This document shows, one piece after another, positions 30,183 to 41,600 of a stretch of 64,000 nt of DNA (its first letter is position 1; every line of letters starts with the position of its first letter). Position numbers and translations under genes: made by a program. The notes beneath the pieces are model-generated. The model saw only the letters and a list, made by a program, of their open reading frames with translations, was not told where the DNA came from and made no database searches. The DNA comes from Phaeospirillum tilakii (GTDB lineage: Bacteria; Pseudomonadota; Alphaproteobacteria; Rhodospirillales; Magnetospirillaceae), in contig NZ_JBHUIY010000008.1 of assembly GCF_042683125.1 (NCBI RefSeq), positions 1-64,000 on the forward strand. The letters run 5' to 3'.

Positions 30183-31472
30183 ATGACGCCCGTCCGCCTG
30201 ACCTTGCTGCTGCTGCCGTTCCTGCTGCTGAGGGCGGCGCCGCTCGCCGCCGATCCGGTCCGACCCGCCGCCGACCCGGTGGCGTTCGCCCGGGTCACCG
30301 CCGCCAGCACCGATCCCGCCTTCCGCGCCCTGCGCGATCATGAACGCGCCGGACTGATGGCGGCGCTGCGCCGCGTGGTCGGCGAGGGTCCGCTGACCGA
30401 CGAGCGCCTCAACGCCGCGCGCCAGGATGCGCCGCTGGCCGATCAGGCCTGGCTCGCCGCCACCGGCTATGATTTCAAGGCGGCGACGGCCGAGGCCCAG
30501 GAGGCCGGGATCGCCCTGCTGGCGCCGTTCCGCGCTCTGCCGCGCGAGACGCTCGACGCCAACCTGCATCGGGTCGAGGCGATCAACGTCGCCGCCAGCC
30601 CGGCCGAACGCGAGCAGGCGCTGTACGACGCCTACGGGATCAATCATCTGTTCTTCCTGGCCGAGGCGCTGGGGCCGCGCCTGGGCGAGGCCTTCCTGCG
30701 CGCCTATGAAAAAGGCGGGATCGGCAAGGCGGCGGCGCTGATCAAGGCCAGCGCGATTTCGACCGGCCCGGCCAAGCGGGCGTTCGATTACCGCCGGCCG
30801 TTCGAGGTGGCGGGCAACCGGATCCAACTGGTGCCGGACTCGATTTTCGTCGCCACCGGCGCGCCCTACAAGGCGGCCGGCGGGTCCTTCCCCAGCGGCC
30901 ATACCAATGCCGGCATCTCCGACGCCCTGCTGCTGGCGGCGATGCTGCCGGAACGCTATGCCGCCCTGGTTGCCCGGGGCGCCGGTTACGGCTATTCGCG
31001 GCTGGTGCTCGGGGTGCATTACCCGCTCGACCTGATCGGCGCGCGGATGATCGTCGAGCGCACCCTGTCCCGTTTCCTGGCCGATCCGGCCTATCAGGTG
31101 CTGTTCGCCACCGCCCGCGACCAGTTGCGCGCCGCGCTGGAGCAGGAATGCGGCGTCGCGCTGGTGGTGTGCGCCCGTCCGGCCGGGCCGCAATCCGATC
31201 CGTGGGCCGCGCCGGCGGCGGCGACGTTCCACGCCTACACCCTGACCTACGGTCTGGCCCGGCTCGAGTCCACCGATCGGCCGCTGCCGGCTCCGCTCGC
31301 GGCGGCGGTGCTGCTGGCGCCGCTGCGGCCCGATTTGCCGGTCGCCGATCTGGCCGAGATCCTGCGCAGCACCGCGCTGCCGGCCGGCTTCCCGCTCGGC
31401 GCGGCCGAGGCCGAGGGGGTGGCGTGGCAGCGTCTTGATCTGCATCGGGCGGCGGCGCTGCTGACGCACTGA
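30183..31472 (+). CDS. Exported PAP2-family phosphatase
   Basis: A 429-residue protein with a signal peptide (about 1-22) and a PAP2/acid-phosphatase domain: the three motif parts are AKRAFDYRRPF (about 196-206), GGSFPSGHTNAG (about 238-249) and SRLVLGVHYPLDLIGAR (about 276-292), holding the catalytic His residues. It probably removes phosphate from lipids or nucleotides in the periplasm. The extra C-terminal 140 residues have no recognised motif. The ATG at 30183 follows GGGGGAG; the open frame upstream has no start of similar quality. It stands alone, convergent with the MCP-like gene. Confidence 0.82.
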   Translation: MTPVRLTLLLLPFLLLRAAPLAADPVRPAADPVAFARVTAASTDPAFRALRDHERAGLMAALRRVVGEGPLTDERLNAARQDAPLADQAWLAATGYDFKAATAEAQEAGIALLAPFRALPRETLDANLHRVEAINVAASPAEREQALYDAYGINHLFFLAEALGPRLGEAFLRAYEKGGIGKAAALIKASAISTGPAKRAFDYRRPFEVAGNRIQLVPDSIFVATGAPYKAAGGSFPSGHTNAGISDALLLAAMLPERYAALVARGAGYGYSRLVLGVHYPLDLIGARMIVERTLSRFLADPAYQVLFATARDQLRAALEQECGVALVVCARPAGPQSDPWAAPAAATFHAYTLTYGLARLESTDRPLPAPLAAAVLLAPLRPDLPVADLAEILRSTALPAGFPLGAAEAEGVAWQRLDLHRAAALLTH

Positions 31473-31497
31473 CCGGGCCGGCGCTCCGTCGGGGGGA

Positions 31498-32559
31498 TCA
31501 GCCCTCGGCGGGGCGCTGCTGGACGATCACCCCGTACCAGCCGAGGCCGCGATAGGTCTCGTAGCCGGGGGTGAGGGCGAAGCCGACGGTGCGGCCGTCG
31601 TCATAATGATAGCTGCCCATCGTCGCGCCGCCGTGGCGCAGGGTGACCCGCTCGGTCAGCAGGCCGCGATCGTCCGAGGCGGCGATCACCCGTCCGCCCT
31701 GATCGACCAGCAGACATCGGGTCAGCTTCTTTTCCTCGTCGCTGAGGCGGATGCCCTTGACCACCGCCTGGGCCTGGGGCTGCCAGTCGAAGAAGACGCC
31801 GAGCACGCCGATCGGGCTGCCGTCGGTGCGGCCGCCCTCGCGGATCGCGGCGGCGTAGGTGGCCACCGCCGCGCCGTCGAGGGCGGGGGTGGTGGCGATG
31901 TCGGCGACGGCGTAGGCGGTGCCGTCACGGGTGGCCAGCGCCTCGCGGAACCATGCCTCGGCCGAGACGTCGGTGCCGACCGCGCGCGGATAGCGGCGCG
32001 GCCGGCCGTTGGCGATCACCCGGCCGGCGCGGTCGATGATCCACAGATCGAGATAGACGGTATAGGAATCAAGGATCACCCCCAGCCGCTCGGCGGCGTG
32101 GGCGGCCGGGCGCGGGCCGGGATCGCTGGCGCAGGCCACCACCGCCGAATCCGTCGCCCACCAGCGCACGTCGCACGAGCGCTCATACAGATTGCGGTCG
32201 ATGATCTCGATCGCGTTGAGGGCGAGGTCGGCCAGCCGCGAGCCGCGCATCTGCTGGATGATGGTTTCGCCCAGGGTCATCAGATCATGCACGGTGCCGG
32301 CCAGCTCGCCTTCCAGCGCCTGGGTGATGGCGCTGATCGTTTCCGATACCCGTTTGACCTCGGTCGCGACCACGGCGAAGCCGCGCCCGGCCTCGCCGGC
32401 GCGGGCGGCCTCGATCAGGGCGTTGAGCGACAGGATCCGGGTGGCGCTGGTGACCGCCTTGATCTCGCCGATCTTGCTGGTGGCGACGTCGTGGACCGCC
32501 TTCGACAGCGCGATGATCCGTTCCGGCCGGTTGCGGCCGTCCGCGCCTTCCTCACTCAC
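31498..32559 (-). CDS. MCP-like chemoreceptor with reversed order: signalling domain then Cache domain
   Basis: A 353-residue protein without membrane helices. The N-terminal 95 residues hold the chemoreceptor signalling tip (IGEIKAVTSATRILSLNALIEAARAGEAGRGFAVVATEVKRVSETI). A helical linker leads to a C-terminal Cache/PDC-like sensor domain (about 150-345; GRVIANGRPRRYPRAVGTDVSAEAWFREALATRDG and GVLGVFFDWQPQAQ). In most receptors the sensor comes first and is periplasmic, so this looks like a cytoplasmic receptor with reversed order. No che genes are nearby. The start has GGAGGGG upstream. Confidence 0.75.
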   Translation of the reverse strand: MSEEGADGRNRPERIIALSKAVHDVATSKIGEIKAVTSATRILSLNALIEAARAGEAGRGFAVVATEVKRVSETISAITQALEGELAGTVHDLMTLGETIIQQMRGSRLADLALNAIEIIDRNLYERSCDVRWWATDSAVVACASDPGPRPAAHAAERLGVILDSYTVYLDLWIIDRAGRVIANGRPRRYPRAVGTDVSAEAWFREALATRDGTAYAVADIATTPALDGAAVATYAAAIREGGRTDGSPIGVLGVFFDWQPQAQAVVKGIRLSDEEKKLTRCLLVDQGGRVIAASDDRGLLTERVTLRHGGATMGSYHYDDGRTVGFALTPGYETYRGLGWYGVIVQQRPAEG

Positions 32560-32577
32560 CGCACCCCTCCGTTCATA

Positions 32578-32605
32578 AAACAGGCAAAACGAGAAGAGCC
32601 TGTTT
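32578..32605. promoter_or_regulatory. Inverted repeat upstream of the MCP-like gene
   Basis: AAACAGGC and GCCTGTTT, a perfect 8-bp pair 12 bp apart, lie 19 bp before the start codon of the MCP-like gene, in an AT-richer patch. This could be an operator or a leader hairpin. Confidence 0.4.
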
Positions 32606-32686
32606 AATAGGCATAAGGGCGGGGCGCCATAAGGAATTGGATAACCGGGCGATCGCCATAGAGCCGGCCGCCGGTGTCACGCGGGC

Positions 32687-32842
32687 TCTGCCCGCACCCG
32701 CCAAGGGCCGAAGGCCCTTGGATCCCTTTCCCTGTCCTTCGCGCGACCAGCGCCCGCGCCCAAGCGGAAAGGCCTTTCCGGGCCCGACCATCAAGGGGTT
32801 CCAAGGGCCTTGCGGCCCTTGGCGGGGGTGGGCGGAGCCCAC
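32687..32842. repeat. Full-length dispersed palindromic element (inverted relative to 10217)
   Basis: About 155 bp with the same arms as the copy at 10217-10381 but in the opposite orientation; the core is also related (GGCCCGACCATCAAGGGG here, the complement of CCCCTTGGTGGTCGGGC there). It fills the gap between the protease gene end and the MCP-like gene. Confidence 0.8.
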
Positions 32843-32869
32843 ATCACCGAAAAGGGGGGTGGCCCGCCG

Positions 32870-33547
32870 TTATTCCGCCGTCGGCGAGCCGAGGAAGGGT
32901 TCGATCCGGCTGGCCGGGACGAAGGCGGTCAGGTCGAGCTGGCGGCCGGTGGTCTTCGACGGGCCGCTCATCTCGACCGCCAGGATCCCCCATAGGCAGG
33001 AGCGGCGCGGGTCGAACACCCCGCCGCCCGAGCTGCCCGGTTTGAAGCCGGTGGCCAGGATGTTGGTCCAGGCCCCGGTGTCGCGCGGTCCCTCGCTGTC
33101 GAGCGGGGTGGGGATGGTGAAGGCGTTGCGGACGCTGCCCAGCGCGGCGACCTGGACCGGGCGGCTCGGTTCGGGATTGTCGGGGCACAGCGTCACCGCC
33201 GCCTGGGCCTGCCGCGCCGGGTCGAGGCTGGTGGCGGGCAGGCGCAGCAGGGCGAGATCGATTCCGTCCTGCTGGCCGTCGCGGACCAGGGTGGCGTCGA
33301 GGCGGCGGCCGTCGAGCAGCACGGTGACCCGGGGCGAGCCGGGATCGACCTTGACGACATGGGCGGCGGTCAGCACCAGCCCGCCGCCGAGATAGACCCC
33401 CGAGCCCTGGGAGAAATGCACCCCGTCCCCGGCCGGCTTCTCGACCCGCACCCCGGTTTCGGCCGGGCCGGGGCCGGCCGCGGCCGGCGGGGCGGCGGCC
33501 AGCAGGAACAGCAGCAACAGCGACGGCAACAGGGCGGGGCGCATCAT
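32870..33547 (-). CDS. Exported trypsin-like serine protease
   Basis: A 225-residue protein with a signal peptide (about 1-24, cleaved after PPAAAG) and a compact chymotrypsin-fold domain. The triad is visible: His in LTAAHVV, Asp in GIDLALLRL and Ser in GSSGGGVF. It lacks a PDZ domain, so it is not DegP-like. The start at 33547 has AAGGATT upstream. It begins 11 bp after the glycosyltransferase gene, which follows the giant repeat gene on the same strand, so the three are probably co-transcribed. It may process or shed the repeat protein; that role is a guess. Confidence 0.8.
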   Translation of the reverse strand: MMRPALLPSLLLLFLLAAAPPAAAGPGPAETGVRVEKPAGDGVHFSQGSGVYLGGGLVLTAAHVVKVDPGSPRVTVLLDGRRLDATLVRDGQQDGIDLALLRLPATSLDPARQAQAAVTLCPDNPEPSRPVQVAALGSVRNAFTIPTPLDSEGPRDTGAWTNILATGFKPGSSGGGVFDPRRSCLWGILAVEMSGPSKTTGRQLDLTAFVPASRIEPFLGSPTAE

Positions 33548-33558
33548 CCAGGAATCCT

Positions 33559-35577
33559 TCAGGCTTCGGCGGCGAGGCTGGGCGGGAACAGGCGGGCATC
33601 GGCCGCGATCGGCCGCACCCGGTGGCGCCGGCGCAGCCGGTCGCGCCACCAGCCGTGATAATCCTCGACCGTTTGCAGGTCGGTTTCGTCGTAATGGGTG
33701 GCGGCGCCGATTTCGAGATAGACGTCGAGATTGGCGAGATCGGGCCGGGGCAGGCGGCCGGCCTGGCAATCGGCCCACATCTCGTGATAGCGCGCCTCGA
33801 GCGCCGCCACCAAAGCGGGGGTGTCGAACAGCACGCACTGATCCCGCCCGGCGACGAGACGGTCGCGCAGCGCCTGGAGCCGGGCGCGGTCGCGGCCGAG
33901 CGCGATCGCCTGCTCGACATAGGCGGTGGCGTCGTCGCACACCAGTTCGGGCAGGCCGGCGGCGCGCACCAGACTGCCGCACACCCGCGCCGCGAACGAC
34001 CGCCCGGCCAGGGTCAGCACCGGCACCCCCATCCACAGCGCGTCCGAGGCGGTGGTGTGGGCGCCGTAGGGCGAGGTGTCGAGGAACAGGTCGGCGGCGG
34101 GATAGCGGGCGAGATGCTCGGCATTGACCCGCTTGTCGGCGAACACCAGCCGGGCCGGGTCGATGCCGTGGGCGGCGGCGTGGTCGCGCAGCCGCTGCTG
34201 CGCCCCCTCGGAGCCGCCCAGCAGCCACAGCACGCTGTCCGGCACCTGCGACAGGATCAGCAGCCAGCGTTCGAACATGAAGCGGGTGATCTTGTGGCTG
34301 CCGTTGAAGCAGCAATAGACCAGCCCCTGCTCGGGCAGGCCGAGTTCGGCCCGGCCGGGGCGATGGGGCGCGGCGCGGCGCTGGCGGTTGTTGGGCTGGT
34401 AGCAGGGCAGCCGCACCACCTTTTCCGAATAATGGATCTCGTCCTCGGGCGGGATGATCCACGCGTCGGCGATCAGGTAATGGTGATAGGGGCTGGCCAG
34501 GGTGCCGGGATAGCCCAGCCAGTTGACGATCACCGGCGCCGGCCGCAGCGCCAGCAGGCGGTGGCGGGCCTCGCGGGTGTAGCCGTTGAGATCGACCAGG
34601 ATCTGGATCCCGTCCTCGACCATCCGCCGCGCCACCGTGGCGTCGTCGAGCGCGTTGATGTCGAGCCAGTGGTCGAACGCGGTCTTGAAGGCGTCATGCA
34701 TCGGGTCGCTGCTGTGCGGCCCGCAATAATAGGCGAACAATTCGACCCGGGCGCGGTCGTGCAGCACCGGCACCTCGGCCATCAGCTGCCCGACCGCGTG
34801 TTCGCGCAGGTCGGAGGAGAGATAGCCGATCCTGAGCGGGCCCTGATGGGCGGCGGCGCGCGGCCAGGCGGTGATCGGTGCCTGGGGGTCGCCGACATCG
34901 ACCTTGTTGTAATGGGCGGCGACGGCGAGATGCAGCAGCGGATCATCGGCCAGCGCCGCCGCCGACAGCGGCGACAGGCCGCGCATCAGGGTGTCGTGGC
35001 CGACCCGCTCCCACGGCACCATCACCGGCCATTCGCACTGGCGCTGGCGCAGCGCGATGTAATGCTGGGCCACCTCGCGCTGGGAGGGATCGATCTCCAG
35101 GCTCTGGCGCAGCATCTCCTCGGCGCTGTCGTCCTGGGCGGCGGTTTCCAGGGTGCGGGCGATCTGGTTGAGGGCGGTGATCTTGTGGGTGACCGCGCCG
35201 CCGTTGAGCAGGGCCAGCTTCTGCAGCACCGACGACCATTGCACCACCGCCACCGCGGTGGCGCCCTGGATCTCGTAGACCCGGCCGAGATTGATCGCGG
35301 CCGGCAGGAAATCGGGATTGAGGGCGACCGCCCGTTCCAGGCAGTCCCGCGCGGTGTCGATCCGGCCGAGCTCGGTCAGGATCACCGCGTAATTGAACAG
35401 CGCGGCATAGAGCAGCGGATGGTCGGCATTGTGTTCGACCCAGGTGGCGTAAAGGGTGACGATCGAGTCGGTCTGGCCGGTGGCCTTGAGGGTTTCCGCG
35501 CTCTTGATCAGGTCCATCAGGCTGAGGGTCCGCGCCATCGACTGCAACAGCGTGGGGGTCAGGACATCACGGGTCAT
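33559..35577 (-). CDS. TPR / GT41 (SPINDLY-OGT-like) protein O-glycosyltransferase
   Basis: A 672-residue protein. The N-terminal 220 residues contain TPR-like helices (LFNYAVILTELGRIDTARDCLERAVALNPDF). The C-terminal GT41 catalytic region has RIGYLSSDLREHAVGQL with its conserved His, ILVDLNGYT, VNWLGYPGT, FNGSHKI with the nucleotide-binding Lys, and DTSPYGAHTTASDALWMGVPVLTL. The family moves a sugar, usually GlcNAc, from UDP to Ser/Thr of proteins. The ATG at 35577 is preferred over an upstream in-frame extension. It begins 73 bp after the end of the giant Ser/Thr-rich gene on the same strand, which suggests that protein is its target. Confidence 0.85.
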   Translation of the reverse strand: MTRDVLTPTLLQSMARTLSLMDLIKSAETLKATGQTDSIVTLYATWVEHNADHPLLYAALFNYAVILTELGRIDTARDCLERAVALNPDFLPAAINLGRVYEIQGATAVAVVQWSSVLQKLALLNGGAVTHKITALNQIARTLETAAQDDSAEEMLRQSLEIDPSQREVAQHYIALRQRQCEWPVMVPWERVGHDTLMRGLSPLSAAALADDPLLHLAVAAHYNKVDVGDPQAPITAWPRAAAHQGPLRIGYLSSDLREHAVGQLMAEVPVLHDRARVELFAYYCGPHSSDPMHDAFKTAFDHWLDINALDDATVARRMVEDGIQILVDLNGYTREARHRLLALRPAPVIVNWLGYPGTLASPYHHYLIADAWIIPPEDEIHYSEKVVRLPCYQPNNRQRRAAPHRPGRAELGLPEQGLVYCCFNGSHKITRFMFERWLLILSQVPDSVLWLLGGSEGAQQRLRDHAAAHGIDPARLVFADKRVNAEHLARYPAADLFLDTSPYGAHTTASDALWMGVPVLTLAGRSFAARVCGSLVRAAGLPELVCDDATAYVEQAIALGRDRARLQALRDRLVAGRDQCVLFDTPALVAALEARYHEMWADCQAGRLPRPDLANLDVYLEIGAATHYDETDLQTVEDYHGWWRDRLRRRHRVRPIAADARLFPPSLAAEA

Positions 35578-35650
35578 CTGGGGTGGGCTCTCCGGGCGCC
35601 GTCCCGCCGCCCCCCGCGTTCGGCGGGGGGTGGGGACGGCTGGATAGGGA

Positions 35651-38600
35651 TCAGGCCATCGCCTCGGCAACCGCGGCGCGCTGTTCCTCAGTCATCGCCG
35701 CGAGTTGGGTGGGGGTGAGGGCGCCCAATTGGGTGCCGTTGAAATAATCGATCTCGGTGGTGGTCAGCGCCGCGATCGCCGTGGTGGTCAGCGTCGCCAT
35801 CGTGGTGGTGGTGATGGCGCCGAACTGGGTGGCCGACAATTGGTCGATCACCACCGCCAGCCCGGGGGCGCTGAGGCCGGCGACCTGGGTCGAGGTCAGG
35901 GTGGCGATCTGGGTGGGGGCCAATTGCCGCAGCTCGGTCGAGGAGAACGACCCGACCTGCCCGGGCGACAGCGCCTGGATCTGCCCGGTGGTCAGCGCGG
36001 CAAGCTGGGTGGCGGCCAGCGCGCGGATCTGCATCCGTTGCAGCCCGCCGATCTGGCCGGTGGTCAAAAGGCCGATCTGGTCGGCGCCGAGCTGGCCGAT
36101 CTGGGTGGTCGACAGCGCGCCGATCTGGCTCGCGGTCAGGCTGGTCAGCAGGGTCGAGCTGAGCGCGCCGATCTGACTGGCCGACAGGCCGCCGATCGCG
36201 GTGGTGGCGAGCGCCGCGATCTGGCTCGGGGTCAGGTCGCCGACCTGGGTGGTGGACAGGGCGGCGATCTGGGTCGCGGTCAGGCCCGACAGTTCGGTGG
36301 TGGTCAGCAGGCCGATCTGGGTGGTGGTCAGGCCGGCGATCTGGCTGGTGGTCAGCCCGGTGATGCCGGTGGCCGACAGGCTGCTGAACTGGGTGGTGGT
36401 CAGCGCGGCGAACTGGCCGGGGGTCAGGCCGGAGATGCCGGTGGTGGACAAGGCGGCGATCTGGGTCGCGCTCATCGCCCCCAGTTGCGAGGTGGCCAGC
36501 GCGGCGACCTGGGCGGCGGTCAGGCCCGACACCCCGGCGGGCGACAGGCTGGACACCTGGCTGGTGCCGAGCGCGGCCAGCTGGGCATTGGACAGCGCCG
36601 CCACCTGGGTGGCGGTCAGGCCCGACAGTTCGGTGGTGGTCAGCAGGCCGAGCTGGGTGGTGGTCAACAGCCCGAGCTGGCCGGTGGTCAGGCTGCCGAT
36701 CTGGGTCCGGGTCAGGCTCTGCAACTGGGTGGTGGTCAGTGCCGCCAGTTCGTCGGCCGACAGGCCGGCCACCGCCGCGTTCGACAGGGCGGCGATCCCG
36801 GTCGCGGTCAGCGCCTGGAGCTGGGTGGTCGAAAGCTGGGCGATCTGGGTCGCGGTCAGGCCGGCGACCCCGGTGGGCGACAGGGTGGCGATCTGGCTGG
36901 TGGTCAGCGCGGCCAGCTGGCTGGACGACAGCATCGCCACCTGGGTGTCGGTCAAACCGGCGATCTGGGCCGGCGCCAGCGCCGCCAGCAGGGTGGTGGA
37001 CAACTGGCCGATCTGGGTGGTGGAGAGCGCGCCCAGCTCGGTCGCGGTCAGGGCGGCCAGCTGCCGGGTCGACAGCGCGTCGAGCTGGCTGGGGGCGAGC
37101 CCCTTGATCGCGCTGGTCGACAGCGCGGCGATCTGGCGGGTGGACAGGGTGGCCAATTGCGCCCCGGTCAGCCCGGCCAGCTGGTCGGCGGTCAGTCCGC
37201 CGATCGCGTCGATCGACAGCGCGGCGATCTGGGTGGTCGACAGCGCCGCCATCTGGGTGGTGGACAGCGCCCCCAGCCCGGTCGCGGTCAGGGCGGCGAT
37301 CTGGGTCGGCGCCAGCGCCGCCAGCAGGGTGGTGGACAGCGCGGCGATCTGGGTGGTGGACAGCGCCGCCAGCTCGGTCGCGGTCAGCGCGGCAAGCTGG
37401 CTGGCGGCGAGCGAGTCGAACTGGGTCGGGTCGAGCCCCCGGATCGCGGTGGCCGACAGCGCGGCGATCTGGGTGGTGGACAGCGCCGCCAGCTGGGTGG
37501 TGGCCAGCCCGGCGACCTCGGTCGAGGTCAGGCCGGCGATCGCGGCGGCCGACAGCGCGCCGATCTGGGTCGAATCAAGGCTGGCCAGCTGGCTGGCCGT
37601 CAGCGCGCCGGCCTGGGTCGGGGTCAGCGCCGCCAATTGGGTGGTGGTCAGGGCGTCGAGCTGGGCCGCCGACAGGCCGACGATCGCGGTGGCGGTCAGC
37701 CCGGCCAGTTGGCTGGTGGACAGCGCCGCCAGCTGGCTGGCCGACAGGCTGGCCAGCCCGGTGCTGGTCAGGCCGCGCATCTGGGTCTGGCCCAGCGCGG
37801 CGATCTGGCGGGTGGACAGGGCGGCGAGCTGGGCGGTGGTCAGCGCCCCCAGTTCGGTCGCGGTCAGCCCGGCGATCGCGGTGGTGGTCAGCCCGGCCAA
37901 CTGGGTGGAGGAGAGCGCCGCCAGTTGGGTGGTCGAGAACGCCGCCAGTTCGGTCGCGGTCAGCTGGTTGAGCTGGGTGGTGGTCAGGCTGGCGATCTGG
38001 GTCGCGGTCAGGCCGCCGACGGCGGTGGGGCCGAGCGCGGCGATCTGGGTGGTGTTGAAGGCGGCCAGCTGGGTGGTGCTGAGCGCGGCGATCTGGGTCT
38101 CGGTCAGGCCGCTGATCCCGGTGGCGCTCAGCGCCGCCAGTTCGCCCGCCGTCAGCGCCGCCACCTGGGTGGTGGAGAGGGCGGCGATCTGGCCGCTGGT
38201 CAGCGCCGCCAGCTGCTGGGTCGACAGCAGGGCGAATTCGGCCGGGGTCAGGCCGGTGACCGCGCCGGTCGACAGCGCGGCGATCTGGGCGGGGGCCAGC
38301 GCGGCCAGCTGGTCGCTCGACAGCCCGGCCAGCTGGGTGCTGGTCAGCCCGGCCAGTCCGGTCGCGGTCAGGCTGGCGACCTGGGTGGTGGACAGGGCGG
38401 CGATCTGGCCGGACGACAGCGCCGCGAGCTGGGTCGGGGTCAGGGCGCGCAGCTGGGTGGTGGACAGCGCGGCGATCCCGGTGGCGTTCAGCGCGGCGAG
38501 CTGGGTGGTGCCGAGCGCGGCCAGGGTGGTGGTGCTGAGCGCGGCGATCTGGGTCAGGCTGAGCCCGGCGATGTCGGTGGTGGACAGGCCGCCGCCGCCG

Positions 38601-41600
38601 GCGGACGACAGGGCGGCGAGCTGGTCGGGCGTCAGCGCCGCCAGCTGGCCGCTGGTCAGGGCATCGACCTGGGTCGCGGCCAGCGCGGCGATCTGGGTGG
38701 TGGACAGCGACACCAGCTGGCTGGTGGTCAGCGCCGCCAGCTGGGTCTGGGTCAGGGCGGCGATCTGGTTGGTGGTCAGCGCGTCGAGCTGGGTGATCGC
38801 CAGGCTGGCGATCTGGGTCGGGGCCAGCGCGTCGATCGCGCCGGGGGCCAGCGCGGCGACCTGGGTCGGGGCCAGCGCGGCCAGGGCGGTGGTGGACAGC
38901 GCCGCCACCTGACCGTCATCAAGCGCGCCGAGCTGGGTCGTGGTCAACGCCGCCAGCTGGGTGGTGGACAGGCCGGCGATCGCGCCGCCGGTCAGGCCGC
39001 GGATCGCGGTGGCGGACAGGGCGGCGATCTGGCTCGGCGTCAGTTCGGCCAGCTGGCTGGCGGACAGCGCGGCGACCTGGGTGTCGCCGAGGCCGGCGAG
39101 CGCGGTCGGGGTCAGCGCGTCAAATTGGGACGGGGTCAGGGCGCCGAGCTGGCGGGCGGTCAGCACCGCCAGTTGGGTTGCGGCCAGCGCCGCCACCTGC
39201 CGGGTCGACAGGGCGGCGATCTCGGTGGTGGAGAGGCCGCTGATCGCGGTGGTGGAGAGGGCGGCGATCTGGGTCGTGCCCAGGCTGGCGAGCTGGGTCG
39301 GCGTCAGCGCCGCCGCCTGGGCCGAGGTCAGCCCGGCCAGCGCGGCGGTGGACAGGGCGCCGATCTGGGTGGGGGAGAAGGCGGCGATCTGGGTGGTGGT
39401 CAGGTTGGCGAGCGCGCCGCTCGACAGCCCCTTGATCTGGGTGGTGGTCAGGCCGGCGATCTCGGTGACGGTCAGGGCGGCGATCTGACGGTAGCCGAGG
39501 GCGTTCAGCTGGGTGGGGGTCAGCCCGGCCAGCTGGGTGGTGGCGAGCGCGGCGATCTGGCTGGTGGACAGCCCGCCGATCCCGCCGGTGCCGAGCGCGG
39601 CCAACTGGGTCGCGGTCAGGGCGGCCAGCTGGGTGGTGGACAGGGTGGCGACCTGGGTATCGACCAGCCCGCCGATCTCGGTGGGGGTCAGGCTGGCGAT
39701 CTGGGTGGTGGACAGGCCGGCGATCTGGCTGGTGGTCAGCGCGGCGATCTGGCTGGTGGCGAGGTTGGCCAGCTGGGTCCGCGACAGGCCGGCGAGCTGG
39801 TCGGGCGACAGGGCGGCGATCGCGCTGGTGGACAGGGCGGCCAGCTGGGTGGTGGTCAGGCGGGCGATCTGGGTGGCGGCGAGCGCCGCCGCCGCGGTGG
39901 CGGTCAGACTGGCAAGCTGGGTCGGGGACAGCGCGGCGATCTGGCTGGTGGTCAGCGCGGCGAGCTGGGCGGCGGACAGCGCCGCCAGCGCGGTGGTGGG
40001 GATGCCGGCGATCTGGCCGGTCGACAGGGTGGCGATCTGGCTCGGGGTCATCGCCGCCAGCTGGGTGGCGGTCAGGCGGTTGAGGTCGCCGCTGTCGAGC
40101 GCGGCCAGTTGGGCGGGGGACAACGCCGCCAGCTGGGTGGTGGACAGGGCGCCGACCTGGGTCGCGGTCAGCGCGGCGACCTGGCTGGTGCCGAGCGCGG
40201 CGATGGCGGTGCCGGACAGGCCGGCCAGCGCGGCCGGGGACAGCGCGGCGATCTGGGTGGTGGCGAGCGCGGCGATCTGGCTGGTGGCCAGCGCGGCGAT
40301 CTGGCTGCTGCCCAGCCCGGCGGCGGCGGTGGCCGACAGCGCGCCAAGCTGGCGGGTGGTCAGCGCGGTCAGCTGGGTCGCGGTCAGCGCGCCGGCCTCG
40401 GCCGCGGTCAGCGCCCGCATCTGGGTGGTGGTCAGCGCGGCCAGCTGGGTGGCCGACAGCGCGGCGATCGCGGTGGTGGCGAGGGCGGCGATCTGGGTCG
40501 CGGTCAGGCTGGCGAGGCCGCCGGCCGACAGCGCCGCGACCTGGGTGTCGTCAAGGCCGCCGATCGCCCCGCTCGACAGCGCCGCCAGCTGGCTGGTGGA
40601 GAACGCGGCGAGCTGGGTGGTGGTCAAGGCGTGGGCCTGGGTCGCGGTCAGGGCGGCGATCTCGGTGGTGGCGAGCGCGGCGATCTGGGTGGTCGACAGG
40701 GTCCGGATCTGGTCGGTGCCGAGCGCCGCCATCTGCGCGGCAGTCAGGGCGGCGAGCTGGCCGGAGGACAGCCCGGCCAACTGGGTGGTGGACAGGGCCG
40801 CCAGCGCGGCGGCCGGCACCGCGCGCAGCTGGCTGGTGGACAGCGCCGCCACCTGGGCCGGGCTGAGGCCGGCGGTCTGGCTTTCGGTCAGGCCGGCGAT
40901 CGCGGTGCTGGTCAGGCTGGCCAGCTGGGAGGGGGTCAGGCTGGCGAGCTGGGTGGTGGTCAGCGCGCCGATCTCGGTGCTGGACAGCCCCTTCAGCTGG
41001 GTCGCGTTCAACAGGCCGAGCTGGGTGGTGGTCAGCGCCTGGATCTGGTCGGAGGTCAGCCCGCGCAGCGCGGTCGAGCTGAGCGCCGCCAGCGCCGTCG
41101 CCGACAGGGCGGTGATCTGGTCGAGGCCGAGGCCGGCCAGCTGGGTGGCGGTCAGCACCCCGAGCTGGGTGGTGGTCAATTCGGCGAGGTCGGTGACGGT
41201 CAGGTCGGCAAGGTCGGTGGTGCCGAGCCCCCGGATCTGGGTGGTGGACAGCGCCGCCATCTGGGTGGCGTTGAGGGCGCTGAAGCTGTCCGCGCCCAGC
41301 GCCGACAGCTGGGCCGGGGTCAGCCCGGCCAGCTGGGTGGGGGTCAGGCCGGCGGCCTGGGTCGCGGTCAGGCCGGCGATCGCCCCGGTGGTCAGCCCGG
41401 CCAGGGCGGTGCCGGACAGGGCGGCGAGCTGGGTCGCGCGCAGCGCCGCCACCTCGGTGCCGGTGAGGCCGGCCAGCTGGGTGGCGGTCAGCGCCGCCAT
41501 CTGGGTCTGGGTCAGGGCGGCGAGCTGGTCGGCGCCGAGCCCGCCGAGCTGGGTCGCGCTCAGCCCCCGGATCTGGGTGGTGGTGAGCCGGGCCAATTGG

